From Chamaea fasciata (taxonomy: Eukaryota; Chordata; Aves; Passeriformes; Sylviidae): a stretch of DNA of 64,000 nucleotides. Where the stretch lies: assembly GCA_029207755.1 (NCBI GenBank), contig JARCOQ010000001.1:96700640-96764639 (forward strand), read 5' to 3'. The notes under the pieces were generated by a model. That model was not told the origin of the DNA. It searched no databases and saw nothing but the letters and a program-made list of their open reading frames with translations. The position numbers were made by a program, and so were the translations under genes. Shown piece by piece: positions 45,217-58,665 of this stretch. Within the stretch, counting starts at the first letter, position 1. Every line of letters starts with the position of its first letter.

Positions 45217-46356
45217 GAAATGTAGGCGAATCTCTTACAAAGACAGGTTTGAAACATGCAGACCTAAATGAGATACAGGTGTAATTGTCTGCTGATCAAA
45301 AAAATTGAAGTCATGCCTTTGTCATAAAATAGCAAGTGGAAGGAGGAGCTGGTACGCAGTGTGAAACAGTATAGAGACTCAAGTAAGATTTTTTTATACA
45401 AATTTTGAGAATTTTTCCTAATTCAGACCAGCTATGGTTTGGTCCCAGGGAATGCACTTCCCCAGGTAACTGGACCAGACTTTGGTTGGGTTCTTGGATT
45501 ATTCCTGCTGGTTTAGTTTCATCCAAAGAAATTCAGTTTACATGCTGTGAAACTGCTTCATGATGGAAAGAAACTGCAGCAAGAGGGGACTGAGGGAGAT
45601 TAGCTACAGAAAAGCACTCCGGATCCAAACCAAATTGCACATTTTCAAATGCAACAAAATAAACTAATGGCACCAGAATTTAGTAATTAGGGTAAGAGCT
45701 GTATATGCTGATTGTAGAATTTAATACTGATCAATGTCATGTCTTTGTTTAAGACATGAAACTGTCTGAAGAAGTAAGTTCTTTGCCAGGATTTGGGTTG
45801 CAGCAAAGTAGTTCTGCTCCATTTGAAGTTAAAAGGAATCAAGGTCTGACAGATTACTGCCCCTGTTTTGTAACAGGACATAGCATGCTTAAATATCTTT
45901 GAAGCTTTTGTGCAGTGTCCTTTGCAAGACTGGGACACATCAGGAGATGTAAAATTATTTTGCTCATCAGTTAGAGATTTTTTTTTCCCAGTAAGAATGC
46001 CTACACAGGTAAGACTCATTTTGACTGAAGAAGTAATTTGATCATAAGTAGTATTTACTGTAAGAAAAGGAACTGATGAATTATAAAGAAAAAATTATTC
46101 ATCTCGTAATGATTCATAATATAGTCTTAGTCTACAGATTTATGGATGCATCTATGTTGAAATAAGTTATAAAAAGAAAAAAAAAACATTGCTTAACCTT
46201 GGAGGTCACAACATGAGGTATTGCAAATAGTAAGGTTAAAACAGTTCATGATCTGATCCTTCTGCTATTTAAGGCATAAACCTGCTTCATTAATGTTAAA
46301 TGACATGCTAAAATGGGGAAAGAAAAGTTGGTGAAAAATTACCAGACAGTGAATTA

Positions 46357-46470
46357 ATCACAGAATCACAAAATAGTTGGTGTTAGAAGAGGTCTCTGAA
46401 CATCATCTTGACTAGACCCTGTGCTAAATCAGGCTCATTTCCTCCAACATCAAGTGTATTTTGGTTTATT
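46357..46470 (-). mobile_element. CR1 3'-end fragment
   Basis: Plus-strand AATCACAGAATCACAAAAT followed by GGTGTTAGAAGAGGTCTCTG is the reverse complement of a CR1 3' tail. Confidence 0.7.
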
Positions 46471-48767
46471 AAGAAAAGCTGCCATCTGTAATAATGGGTG
46501 TGTCTTCCATTTATCCTATCCTTAAAACCAGATATTCCCAGATATGTTTCTAGTTTATATTTGTCTGCTTTTCCCTCCTGACTTCCCAGAATGATCTCAC
46601 TGTGGGTGGGCTCATTAACTTGAAAGCAATTGTTAGTGAGGAAAGGAAAAACACACTATACCCATAAAAATCAGCCTGGTTTGTGGATATTTACTCAAGC
46701 TTTTGTGTTAGATTATTAGCTGTCTTGAGTAGTTCCTGGGCAAGCCCACAAAAGTGTGTTTGTTAACCATTTTGTTGACCAAAAATAAGCATGCTTTATT
46801 CTGAAATTTGCAATATAATACTGTCACTGTGATTTTTTTAGAGGTTTGACCTGCAGCGTTTAAAGTAGGTATATGTTTAAAGATTATTTAGTTCTTTTCC
46901 ATTACCTTTGGAAAGGAATATATGGGAATGATTTAACTAATTTTTAAATGAAAAATAGCAGTGAGCATCACTAAAAAAATATATCTGTTTATTCTCTATG
47001 GGAGTCAAATCCTTAATTTATGGAAATCAGCAGTGAAATGCTACATATTTACACCCTCTAAGAACATGTATTCCTACTTTCTGCAGACCACAAATAATAG
47101 CCTTAATAGCCAAATTAAGCCACTCAGTTTACAGAATATAGACATTGTACTATATTCACCATGATCTTAAGTACTGTTTTCACTGCATTAAATACTTCCA
47201 TTATTTTGTTACTTTTTAAAACCTGCCAAACTTTACTAAATAAACATTTCTTAGGATCCTCAAATGCAGCTAATTTTGCCAGCAAAATGGAGAAGTATAT
47301 TTCTTATTATCTCATAATTTTTTTTGCTAGGAGATTCTTATTTATATGGATAATGCTTTGCTTTTCTAATTAATGGATAACTTAATTACTGAATTAATTT
47401 TTAATTCTGATTGCAGACTTTCTCAAATAATAACCCACATTTCAAGTTTTGCTGTTCTTTCCATTTTGACAAAAACAATCTTGCTACAGTATCTATTTTT
47501 TCCATGTGAAAGCATATGTACATAAACTGAAGGATTTTCACTAAGAAATAATAATATTTTTCTACTTACATCCATTATGTACCTAATTGTAATCAAGGCT
47601 ATATTGTACCATATACAACTACACTAAGTACCTTTCAGACTGCACAACAAAATGTTAGACATTCTCTCTAACCTTGTAAAACCAAAAGAAAACGTGTAAA
47701 ACTTTTGTCTGAACTTTGGTAAACCATGCAAGTACAGCTTGTGAAGGGACTGGAGGAAGTCTGAGCTAGCAGATATGCTGAACTGCTCAAATCTCTTTGG
47801 TAAAAAGGCAAAATACTTGAGAGTGCTGTTAAAAAGGTTGAAATTTTTAGTTTATGGAAGATTCTGTGCCATCAAAGACAAACTACCCACAATATGTTGC
47901 AAATTATGCCTTAAAAAACTTTCAACATATTGAAAACAATTTCTAATCTTGCTTGCTGTGTAAGGTTATTAAGAAGCCAATGTGAAAAACTATTTTCTTC
48001 CTACAGTAACTCCAATGCCTTTTCACTTAGTTTCAGACTTGTTCATAATGTGGGAGGCAGCAGCCATTGAGCTGATGGATAGCAAGCTGCTGAGAGAGTT
48101 CAAATTAGGATATAAATACTGTTACATACATCTGTAAACGCTGTAGTCAAAAGCTCTGCAGCCTTTGACTTTATTGACTATGATGCTGTTAAGACGTCAA
48201 AGAAAAGCTGACAAAATTTGCATAGCTAAAGACAATTGTTTACATTAAATAAAGTCTCTTTTAACAGTACTTTGAGAATAAATAGATGCTTTTACAAATT
48301 TACCCTCAAGGTATGGTTGTACTTTTTGTATCAATGGTATTATCACAACAAATAAATATTTATTTTGGAAGTATCCTATTGGCTTTAGAACAAAAAGTTG
48401 TGTTTAGTTCTCTTTGAAATATGTATCTAGATGACAGAGATATCTAATTGCTGTTATGACATGAATATAATGTTTTAATGTGACCAACGAGGTATGTCTT
48501 GTTTCAAATAAGAGGAGATACAGGCCAAAATTTCCATGAACAATAAACAAAGTTCTTTTCTGAGAGCAAAAAAGCTTTTATATTTGTAATTTTTTCAGTT
48601 CCATTGCACAGAAAGTGTGTCAAGAAAGCAAAAATATGAATGTTTCACTTGTATGTTATCCAAGAGGTTTTTTTTATTATTACTTTTTTCCTAGTTTTTG
48701 TAGAAGGTCAGTTGGCACAAATTCTGACTGTTGAACTATGGAACTACACATCAATTGGAGTGGTTAT
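46471..48767. other. unique non-coding sequence
   Basis: AT-rich with no recognised feature. Confidence 0.5.
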
Positions 48768-48811
48768 AGCATCATAGAATCCTGTATATTGAAAAAGACC
48801 TCTAATATCAT

Positions 48812-49505
48812 GTGAAAAACTGGAAAGATTGATGTCTTAAGACATTTTTGGATACATATGTTGGGGAGGAGGGGGCAGGGTGGGCCTTGTTCTGATGAGG
48901 CAGTGCACTGCCCTGTGCACCTCCACCCCTACAGCCTGTATCCCAGCAGCGGCTGACACCCCCTGGCACATCAGAGGCAATGCTTCACACTTGTCTCTGG
49001 AGCACCAGTCTAGCTCCTGAGAGGCCATATGACTGGAAGTCCCACCTGGGGGAACACCAGAGGAAGGCCAAGGGGTATTTAAGGCTGAACATGAGACAAG
49101 CATGTGTCTTGACCCTTCCTTCCCTTGAAATTTCTGTCTGAACACCACTGGAATCCAGGTGTTGGCAGCTGCATGTGTGCTTTTGTATATCTTTTCTATC
49201 TCTTTCTCCTTCTTCTAATTCCCTCTTCTGGGAATTTTTGAGTAACTTAAAAACAAGTGGACCTAGAGTCTGATAAGTTGAATGGGCCAGGTTATTCCTA
49301 AGAAAAGTGTTTTATGTTGATTGAATGTTGCACTAAACCTTTTGACAAAGTTCTCTAATTCTTTCAAGTGGCCAATAAAACTGTTGTTCTGACCTCTTGA
49401 GAATATCTTGTCAGTATTTCTCCCATGTGTCTATCTCAGAGTATATGAACAACTACAAGCCCTTTTAAAGGTCTCGTTGAGTGTTGAGCTGTTAGGGGCC
49501 TTTCA
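48812..49505 (+). mobile_element. LTR-like insert in CR1, flanked by TATCAT
   Basis: Its removal restores CR1 continuity. TATCAT occurs immediately to the left (48806-48811) and right (49506-49511). Inside are a GTATTTAAGG TATA-like box near 49075 and an AATAAA signal near 49374, which set the plus orientation. The left end reads GTGAAAAA, one base off an exact TG start. Confidence 0.6.
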
Positions 49506-50121
49506 TATCATCAGACCTATCCATTGATCTAACACTATCGATCCCACCATTAACCCATGTCCCTAAGCACTGCATCTATGTGTCTTTTAAATACCACCAG
49601 GGATGGTGACTCAACCAGTTCCCTGGCCAGCCTGTTCCAATGCTTGATAACAGTTTTGTGAAGAGATTTTTACTAATATCCAGTCTAAAGCTTCCCTGAT
49701 GCAACTGGAGGCTATCTTCTCTTGTTCTATGCATGTTATTGGGAGAAGAGACTGACATCCTTCCTGCTACAACCTCCTTTTAAGTAGTTGTAGAGATTGA
49801 TAAGGTCCCCCGAGGGTCCTTTTCTCCAGGATGAACACCCCCAGCTCCCTCGGCTGCTCCTCAAAACACCTGTGCTCCAGACACTTCACCAGCTTTGTTG
49901 ACATACTCTATCACCTCAGTGTCTTTTTTGAAAGGAAGGGCCAAAAACTGAGCACAGGATTTGTGGTGCAGCCTGGTGCAACCAGTGCTGAGTACAGGGG
50001 GTCAAACTGTTGCCTAGTCCTGCTGGCCACACTGTCTCTGATACAGGCCAGGATGCCATTGGTCTTCTTGGATACGTGGGCACTGCTGGCTCATGTTCAG
50101 CCAGTTGCAAACCAAAACACA

Positions 50122-51535
50122 TGTGGTGGTTTTCATGTTCGCTGAATTTAGTGTCTGCTCTTTTTTTTAACCTTTGGAAGATAGGATTTTGGAGAAAAAG
50201 GCAAAACAGGGCCCAACTTAAGGTAAACAGATTTTATTAACACACACTAAGAAGAAAAAAATAAGAAAAAAAACCCCCACAAATGAAATTTCTAAACCAA
50301 CACTTTCTCCCACCATGTACTATTCATTTTCTACAAACAATGTAAAGAGGCAAACCTCAGAACTCCAGGTCAGTACCAGCTATAAAACAGTCTTTCATTC
50401 AGTCTTTGAGAGAGAGAAATCTTTCCTGTCATTTTGGTAACTTTCCACAAGAGAAACAGTCTGCTTGTGGCTTCTAAATCACACAAATGCAGCCCGCCCG
50501 GGGAACTTCTGCAGTTGTGGAACCTCCCATATCACATAGCCTTTCCTGTGACCACATATGGGCCATAGACTGACACGTATATATATTGGGGTGGCACTTT
50601 TTAAAGATAAGCAACTTCAAAGGCAACGGGTTCTTCAACTCAGGGAACAGAGATGTCTTCTCACTTCTTTTGCTGGCACAGGGGCTTCTTCTCCTCTCTC
50701 TCTGTTCAAACCTTGCATGGGACCACCAAATCCCAACTTCTAATTCAATATTCCCTCAATAAATCACAGATACCTTTGCTTTGAAATCCACAAATCATTT
50801 CCCCAATTCATATTGTCCATGATTTAAAGGAATACTTCAGCATATATATATTACAGTCAGTTACCATAACTCGTAGGAGATTTTTCAGCCTAGAACCAAG
50901 GCAACTTGTCATCTCTTCCACCTAAGAGGTCATTCTTCATTTACTGACTTTGAGAGCTCTATATTGTCCCTTTATATGTCTCAAATTTGGCCATCTCTCT
51001 CTCTAAGGAAAAAGTTAGGGCTTTGGAAATTTCCTATGTGCCAAGAAAGAGTTAATTTTGCCCAGGTCTTCTTGTCTCCAGGCTGCGGCTGACTTCAAGG
51101 CTGTGTGGGCCGATGGGGGAATGGGGGGGAAAGAAACTCACACCAATCGAAGCAGCTCAGAGCAGCTCCGGCAGTCAGGGATGTCCGCTGCAACCTCCGC
51201 ACCCACCCCTGGCAGCCGATGGGGGCCCGGAGACATGGCCAGACCTAGGGCCATCTCCTCCCCACAGGGGGGAGCAGTGGGGCCTGGCGAGCCTGGGCTT
51301 CCACTCAGGGCTGTGTTACCTTCTCTCGCCAGAACTAAGAGAGTGCCTTGGCTTGGGCACAATCAGTTTTTATGGGTATTACCAAAGGTTGCCTTCCGTT
51401 TTCTCAGTGGTCAAAATACTTGTCAATCCAAGAACTGGCGTCTGATAGGTCCCTGTCCTTTCCAAAACAAAGTCCCAGGTTCTATCAGGGCAATAATCCA
51501 TTAACCAAAAACCAGACTGTGTTAAACTTAGGACA
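50122..51535 (-). mobile_element. long LTR-like element (~1.4 kb) in CR1
   Basis: Plus strand TGTGGTGG to AGGACA, interrupting CR1. The minus strand has AATAAA near 50231. It shares ordered stretches with 57507-60081: CCACAAGAGAAACAGT..TTGTGGCTTC, CTCTCTCTGTTCAA, and AAACCAGACT.TGTTAAAC close to the right end. No exact target duplication was found, and no coding domain is seen inside. Confidence 0.6.
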
Positions 51536-52305
51536 ATCTCGAGGTCCTTTTCTGTAGGGCAGCTTTCCAGCCACTCTGTCCCCAGCCTGTTGCACTGATG
51601 GGGTTGTTGTGACCCACATGCAGCACCTGGCAACCTGTCTTTTTGACCCTCATACAACTTGCCTTGGTGCATGGATCCAGTCTGTCCAGATCCCTCTGCA
51701 GAGTCTTCCTACCCTTAAAGATATGAACACTTCTGCCCAATTTGTTGTCTGCAAAGTAAATGAGGTTATACTTTATTCCATCATCCAGATCAACAGTAAA
51801 ACTACTAAACAGTCCTGACCCCAATACTGAGCCCTGGGGAACACCACTTGTGATTGGCTGCCAGCTGGATATAACTCCATTCACCACCATCCTCTGGGCT
51901 CTTATCATCCATCCAGTTTTTTCCCAGTGAAGAGTGTACCTATGAAAGCCATAAGCAGCCAATTTCTCTAGGAGCATGCTGTGGGAAAAAAACAGTGAAA
52001 GGCTTTACTGAAATCTAGATAGGCAACATCCACAGACTCTCCCTCATCCATAAGTGAGTTACCTTGTGAGAGAAAAAATCAGGTGGGTCAAACAGGACCT
52101 GCCTCTCAAAAGCCCCTGCTATCCGGGCCTGATATCTTGGTTATCCTGTACGTGTCATGTGATGGCATTCTAGATGAGCTGGTCCATAACCTTCTCTGGC
52201 ACCAAGGTCAGGCTGGCAGGCATGCAGTTCCCCAGATCATCCTTCTGACCCTTCTTGTAGATGGTCATCACACTAGGTAATCCCCAGTCAATGGGGACTT
52301 CCCAA

Positions 52306-54872
52306 TGAAACATATAAAATTAGCACCATTGTTTGTAGAATTTATACTGTGAATAGTTTACTATGCCATTTCTAAAAAAAAAAAAAAGAATCTGCCTGTC
52401 TTAATTTATCACCAGATGTCAGAATAAAAGAAATAACTATGAATATCTCTACTTTGGATATGTAAATTCAGCTTTCTTATGTAGGCTGATTTGTGCAGAA
52501 AGAGTTAATTGACCTTCTGCTAATGAAAGTTACATTATAAATGTTCTAAGTTGAGCGGAAAGATGTTAAGAAAATACATGCTACTAATCAGCTTCAAAAA
52601 AATCCTGATCCAAATAATTTGTTTGATGATTCAGGATTTGTTTTTTTTTTTTTTATTTATGATAATGAAACAAATTCTCCCATAAAATAAGGAAAAAATT
52701 GGTAAGCCATGTAAATCAAATGCAAACAAGTAGACAATTAAAAAGACAAAATACAATCTTCAGCACTTCAAATGCATAAAATAAAGTTTTAAAAAATAAT
52801 TCATAGAGAGGTTAGATAACCCAGTAAAACAGATCCCCATATGCAGTTGGATCAAGAGAGAGAACTTTCAAATCTGGGTCCAGAGTGAGAAGTTTCTGTG
52901 TTAATGAGAAGAAAGGAAAGTAATGCTAAAAAATTCAGGAGAAATTTCTTATGAAGTCCTCATGAATTTCTGGAATTCAGAAAAATAATGTGTCGAGTAG
53001 TAGACAGCAAGTAGACAGTAGATGCAACATGTTCATGCTTGAGGGAAGAAGTCTGAGGATAACACAGAGAAGAATGTAACAAAAACAAACATGATAACTC
53101 CTTCATTAGAAGCTTAACACAAAATTATGCTGAAATGTATAGAAATTAAGATTTTAAATTTGTGTCCTTATAAGAACATATATACTGTGGTTTAAGTAAA
53201 TGACTGTCAAACGAACAGTCATACACAGGTGGATGTGAACAAGTTTGAAAATACTTAGCTGAACTGATACATATTATGACACTGCGTTCCTACTTAGCTA
53301 CAAGGCAAAATTTTGACCCTTGGACAGATTCTAGTGTTGCTGGAAGGCTTGCTTGGCTATGCCGATATAGTCTGAATCGTACTTCTGATTTCAAGGAAAA
53401 GATGCCACTCTTGTTTGTAACTTAGGCCATGTTATACGGGTATGTGCACACACGGAGCAAGGTGACAAATGTTCTAAACTGGAGCCACAATCTTCACTGA
53501 CTTTTTGTGAAATGATAGAGGACTCTGGGTTTTTTTCCTTTGTTCTGAAGTGTAAGAGAAAGTACAATTAACTTCAAATTGATTCAACCACCATTTTTTG
53601 GTGATCTCCAACTGTGAAATGCTATATAAATATTAAGCACATTTTGTTACAATGAGAGGTTTCATTGCATTTCCACTATTCATTTTCATTTGCATATGTT
53701 TTCTGTTTTCATTAACACTCTTGCTACTCCAGAAATATGGCAGAGTAAATAACAAGCAGCAGTGTTCAAAGAACGTATACTGGATTCTAAGTGTTTTGCA
53801 GTTTTGCTGTGCTTGGGCCTTTTTCCCAATAAACCCAGACAGTCTAAAGAAGATCTTTAGAACCAATTCTAGACTCTGCATTTTGAAAATTACAATCATA
53901 GCTTCTAATAAGTCAAATGGTATTCTTATTTCTGCTGCTAATGAATAGATGCTCCAAAATAGTTAGTTGGATAACTCATGCAACTGACTGCTGGCTAAAG
54001 AGAAAAAAGGGTATGCAGTTCAGTGCTTTATAAGTAGTGTCAGTGGTTATTGTTGCTTTACTAATGAGCAACTTGTTGAATGAAGCTTCACTGAACTATA
54101 ATTCTGATAACACGCATGGATTCCTGGTCAGGTTTATGTCTGAAATCTTGGTGTTTATGTTAACCAATCTCAGTGCTTCTTTTCTGTCCAAGACACTGAG
54201 CATGATAGAGGGAGAATAATGAAGCCTTAGCTCTTCACACTGAGTTGATGGGCTATGTATCAGCTAGTAGATGAAAGAAATAGGCTAGTGAAGTGTGGTT
54301 CATGATGTCTTATGAAATCTGTTTTAGAACCAAGGAAAGCAGCACTTAGTTCCTAACTACCTTGTCGCTGTCTGAGGTTTGGTTTCAGAAGGCTATGGAA
54401 AGGGAAGACAATTGGAAGATGACAATGAGGTAAAAACTCTATGAAAGATCCCTTTTGAAAATAGCAGTAAATTCATCACTCTTTGAATTTAAAGATTAAT
54501 CTAGTTTTTGTTTGTGCAGATGTATATTAGCCCTCAGTGCAAAATACTGAAAAACTGGAACATACCACCTTACAGTGCACTTGCTCAAAGGAGTATGACT
54601 ATATCCAATGTGTAAAATCAGTGTCCATGATCATATTTACATTTGGGTAGTAGGGATGTAAAGAGTGCAGGTAAGTGGTTCCTCTACCGCAGCACAGTTA
54701 CTTTGAGAGAAAAGAATGTGGCAGATACAGACTTTGTTGCAGTTTTTTTTTTTTTCATTTTGGGGACTAGGACATCTCTGAACTCAGTGTCCCTTCCACA
54801 TTTTCCAGGGACAGTGCAACAATATAAACTAATCATCTATATCAGCAATAGGCTTGCTCCTGAAAAAAATTA
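52306..54872. other. unique non-coding sequence
   Basis: AT-rich with no gene. The overlapping opposite frames near 53633-53948 have no domain. Confidence 0.5.
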
Positions 54873-54877
54873 CCAGG

Positions 54878-55694
54878 TGTCTTGGTTTGGGAAGACAGGT
54901 ATCTGCCAGGTAATGAAAAAAAACAACTGCAGTTTCTTTTGGGATGGAGAGTGTAAGCCTCCCCCCCCCCCCCTTCACTTCCTTTTTTTTTTTTCAATTA
55001 TAAATTACAATCAGAGGCTCTTAGGCAAAGATTTGGGAAATAGGAATAGCAGTTCTTTACTAGTATGTATTACAATGCAAACAAACACACACACACAAAA
55101 AACCTACTAAACAACTACAGCATTAATAACAAACGAAAACAGTACTAAGAACCTTGAGGGCTTTGTTTCACAAAACCCAGGGCAGTTTGGTTTTGGTGTC
55201 CTTGCAGGATCTTCAGAGCACCAAGCTGAAATAGTGAAAAAGTCCTGGGCTGGTAGCTGGGATGGCAGGGTGTCTCGGAAGGCAGGGGCAGGATGTCTTG
55301 GCAGCGCAGGGGGTGCAGGGTCACACTGTAGCAAGAGGAGCAGCGCCAAAGAAGCCGAAGGCGAGGCAGAACTGGCCCAGCTCCTGTGGGTGACAGAGAA
55401 AACTCAGGATTCAGGCCGAACCGGTGATAGTAGATTTCTCAGTACTGGATCCCTTTGGCTACAGTGAAACTCTTCTAGCCAGCAACAGCCGTTCTCTCTC
55501 TCCCCGAACGCCGGAAAAAGAAGAGCTCGCAGCTGCCTCAAGCTCTGTTTTTTACCTGCATTATTTCCCCCTTCCACTTTTGTCCACCTCTTTGTTTTGG
55601 TTAAGTACTCTCAAGTATCTAACACTTGGTCTCCTTGGTAACTTAAGGGGAAAAAATTCTTTAGAGAAAGAATAAACAAACCTAACCCCCAACA
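54878..55694 (-). mobile_element. solo LTR of the central ERV family, target duplication CCAGG
   Basis: 817 bp. On the plus strand it begins TGTCTTGGTTTGGG and ends CCCCAACA, with perfect CCAGG repeats at 54873-54877 and 55695-55699. It matches the LTRs of the two proviruses along its length. It has the ~110-bp U3 segment present in copy 2, and an extra ~93-bp U5 segment (about 54914-55004, with C and T runs) shared with the 9733 LTR. Confidence 0.9.
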
Positions 55695-55699
55695 CCAGG

Positions 55700-57506
55700 C
55701 TACTAGAAACTACACTCAACGTATTTAAAAATATATTCCTTTCAGTGGATGCTGCTGAAGGGAGAGACAGTCCTTGCTAGTTCTAAAAGTGAAACAAGGG
55801 TAGAAAATAAATTAAAAGAAAAATGTGTAGTGGTAGAACAGAAGCATACAATTGTAATAATACCATCTTGAAAAGTTGTTTCTGGGTATACTGAGAACTC
55901 TAGTCATATTTGCAAGGAAAAAATTATTCTAGAATGGGGGATACCTGAAAATGTAATTTCTTAAAAGTTCCTATTAATCATGACTTCCTATTTCCATACT
56001 ATACTTACTTTCGATAATTTTGAGGCCTCTGATTCATGTCATGACATCAGTAAGTTATTTTCCTTTATATCTTGACCTGCTCCATTTAGAAAATAACCTT
56101 CTGGGTCTGCTTTGAAAATGAACTAAGAATGTTCAGGGCTTTTAATGGTCAGCAAGTTGTAGGAAGGTATAAGAATCTTCTACTGTTTGCACAGTTCAGA
56201 TTTTGCCTTTATAAACAGTATTGAGTACATTTTGTACCATCTTAGGAGTAGCCCAATACAGTTGATGAAAAGGTTCTCTTTGGTTTTTTCACTGGCCTTA
56301 GATGTCAGCATAATCAGGAGCAGATTGGCATCCTATTCTTAAACTGGCTTAGCTCTTTTGAAACAATCAGACAGCAAACAACTTTCCTACTGCTCTTTAT
56401 GTAGAGGATATAACATACTCTGAAATCATTGACCAACTGACAGCTCAAGCCACTTGAATTGTGAGCCATAGCTGTGTTGAAGGGGAGAATTAAAACCAAA
56501 TGAAGTTTTCATATGTATTTGAACATGTCTATACATTAACTGATGTTTATGTTTATACATAGACTCATTTAAACACAATTTAAAAAATCAAGGAAACTTT
56601 ATCAAATTTCCACAGTTTGGACTAGGTGCATATGATTTACAGAGTAAGGCATTCTCTCAGTATATTTTGTAGGATGAGTAATATTGTAAATTATCTATGT
56701 GACCAGCAGCCTGAACTTTGTAAAAAGTATGGGACATTGTTCATGACAACATCTAAAAGGAAATTGTCTGGACTAAAAATATTGCTATGTATCTTGGTTT
56801 GACTTATGTTTTATTCTTCTTAACTGTAATTTTCTCTGTGAACACTAGATGAAGCCCTGATGCTTCCACACAATAGGAAAAAAGAAATCAATAAGCTAGG
56901 TTGTGTATATTGAAGTCCTGACTTCTGCTAAACCAAAACAAGCAGATTTTTTTTCTGATCTTCTCTTCTGTTGCACAGATGAGTTCCTCCGAGCTCAAAA
57001 TGTTCCCAGTAAGGGTAACTGAATAACTAAACAAAGTAAAAGAGGCCTTATGCTTCCTTTTATTTTCAAAATATCTTTTAATTATATTTCCTTTCTTTCT
57101 TTAGGCTTGTCCTTTTGAAAAGTTTAAAAAAAAAGTGGTATAAATGTATTTCATAATCTAACTTCAAAATGGTGTTTAAATTTCTGTTCAGAAAAAGCAA
57201 CTGTTTGGTTTACTGACATTTGTCAAAGACCTGTCTGATTTCAGTGGCTTGAAAACAATTAGGAAGCTAAATGTTTTTTTCTCCTCTTCTGCGGCATTCC
57301 AACATGAGTAAGATCAAATCAAAAAGAAGGTACAAAAAAACCAGGGGACAGTAATGGGAAGCCAGAAGCAGAACCCACACTCTGGTCTCGCAGATGATGA
57401 AAAAGAGTCAAAATGATGAGGCTGTAGGAAATTATTATTGTTTTTTCATAAATAAAGCTTTACTACCTGTACTGTAATAATCTAAGGAGATCAAAGAGAC
57501 TAAAGC
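55700..57506. other. unique non-coding sequence
   Basis: AT-rich with no recognised feature. Confidence 0.5.
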
Positions 57507-57757
57507 TGTGTAGTGGGTCAAATGCTAGCCAAATGCCCATGCACACACTAGAAATTATTTACTCTTTTCCTTCTGTGAGGCATGGACCAGGAGGAGGAGG
57601 GAAAAACAGGTGGAAAACTTCAAAGGGTATAAAGAAAACTTTATTAATAGAATAAAAAGAAGAATGATAAGAAAAAATCAGAATAAACCTTCAGAACATT
57701 TCTCCTCTCCCCATACCCCCTTTTATTTCCTGCTGACAACATAAAGAAACAAAACCT

Positions 57758-58410
57758 TGTTATAAACAATCACGAGCTAATTCAAAAATCCAAAGATTTA
57801 TTTAACATTTTCGAAAACCAATTTCGAGACGCTACGATAAATCAGGACAACATCGATCGAATGCTGGGTGGACAATCTGGAAGCAGCAAAAGGTGCTTCT
57901 CCGGGGTACTGTCCACAAATTCAGGGTCTCAGGGTAGGAACTTTATACCGTTTTTCTGCTCTGAGGCAAAAAAAACGACTGCCGCAAAGAACATGAATTC
58001 GCCCTAAACATGACATCATGCAAATAGCACAACTGCCAAAATGTTTTTCATCCCCCGAGGGATGTTTTTGAAAGGGTTTCCTGAAGAACTGTAAGAAAGT
58101 CTTGAAAAAAGAGTCTTTGAATTTTCTGTTGGGAGACTTGATGAAATCATTTGCTAGTTTCCATCGAGATCGATATCAGAGCCTTGAGTGGCTGCGAAGA
58201 TGTGGCCCGCCGGTGATTAATGAGCCGTTTTCACGTTATCTCTTCTGTTATGTTGCAAATGTCATGATGGCACCTCCAAGCTAAAAAAAGACTTTGTAAT
58301 TCTTGGAGACACCCTAAGACCATCTCCAAGAATCCAGTTTTTTTAATTCCAATGTATAATTTTACACACACAATTTTAATACACGAGTTTTATACAGTAT
58401 GTCTATTACA
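57758..58410 (-). mobile_element. 653-bp nested solo LTR, 4-bp target duplication ACCT
   Basis: It is inserted in the long LTR: ACCT occurs at 57754-57757 and 58411-58414, and the host LTR aligns across the junction with its relative at 50122. The minus strand starts TGTAATAGAC and ends TTATAACA, with a GGTATAAAG TATA box near 57945 and AATAAA near 57797. A 4-bp duplication fits class I (gammaretrovirus-like) integrases. Confidence 0.75.
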
Positions 58411-58619
58411 ACCTGAACTTTCTCAGTTTACCATCTCTAAAATAATCTTTCTTCAGTCCACTTAGGGAGAGGAGTCTCTCTTGCCATGCCATGGAGACTT
58501 CTCCACAAGAAACAGTTTTCTTGTGGCTTCAATGTCACAGAATCAGCCACCTGGGAAAGGAAAATATGTTCACAGTGTGAAAGTCCCTCCTGTGTCTTGC
58601 AGCTTTCCTAAAGCTGCTT

Positions 58620-58665
58620 TCATGGGCCATTTCATGGGCCATTTCATGGGCCATGTCATGGCCAA
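58620..58665 (+). repeat. 12-bp tandem repeat
   Basis: ATGGGCCATTTC repeated about 3.5 times. Confidence 0.8.

Larger units (their letters stand above)
37690..46355. other. long unique non-coding stretch
   Basis: AT-rich sequence with poly(A) runs (38068-38090, 39238-39254), a G-run cluster and a pyrimidine tract listed separately. I see no exon with splice signals and domain content, and no clear transposon. Confidence 0.5.
48768..52305 (-). mobile_element. long decayed CR1 LINE, split by two LTR elements
   Basis: CR1 on the minus strand. The 3' tail end lies at 48768-48811 (CATCATAGAATCC, AAAAGACCTCTAATATCAT). The body resumes at 49506 and continues to about 50121 (CCAGGGATGGTGACTCAACC, CCCCCAGCTCCCTCGGCTGC). 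It picks up again at about 51536-52305 (GGGCAGCTTTCCAGCCACTC, CTTGTAGATGGTCATCACAC). The frame at 51528-51977 on the minus strand still reads as CR1 RT, including the F-A-D-N block where F-A-D-D is expected. Confidence 0.8.
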
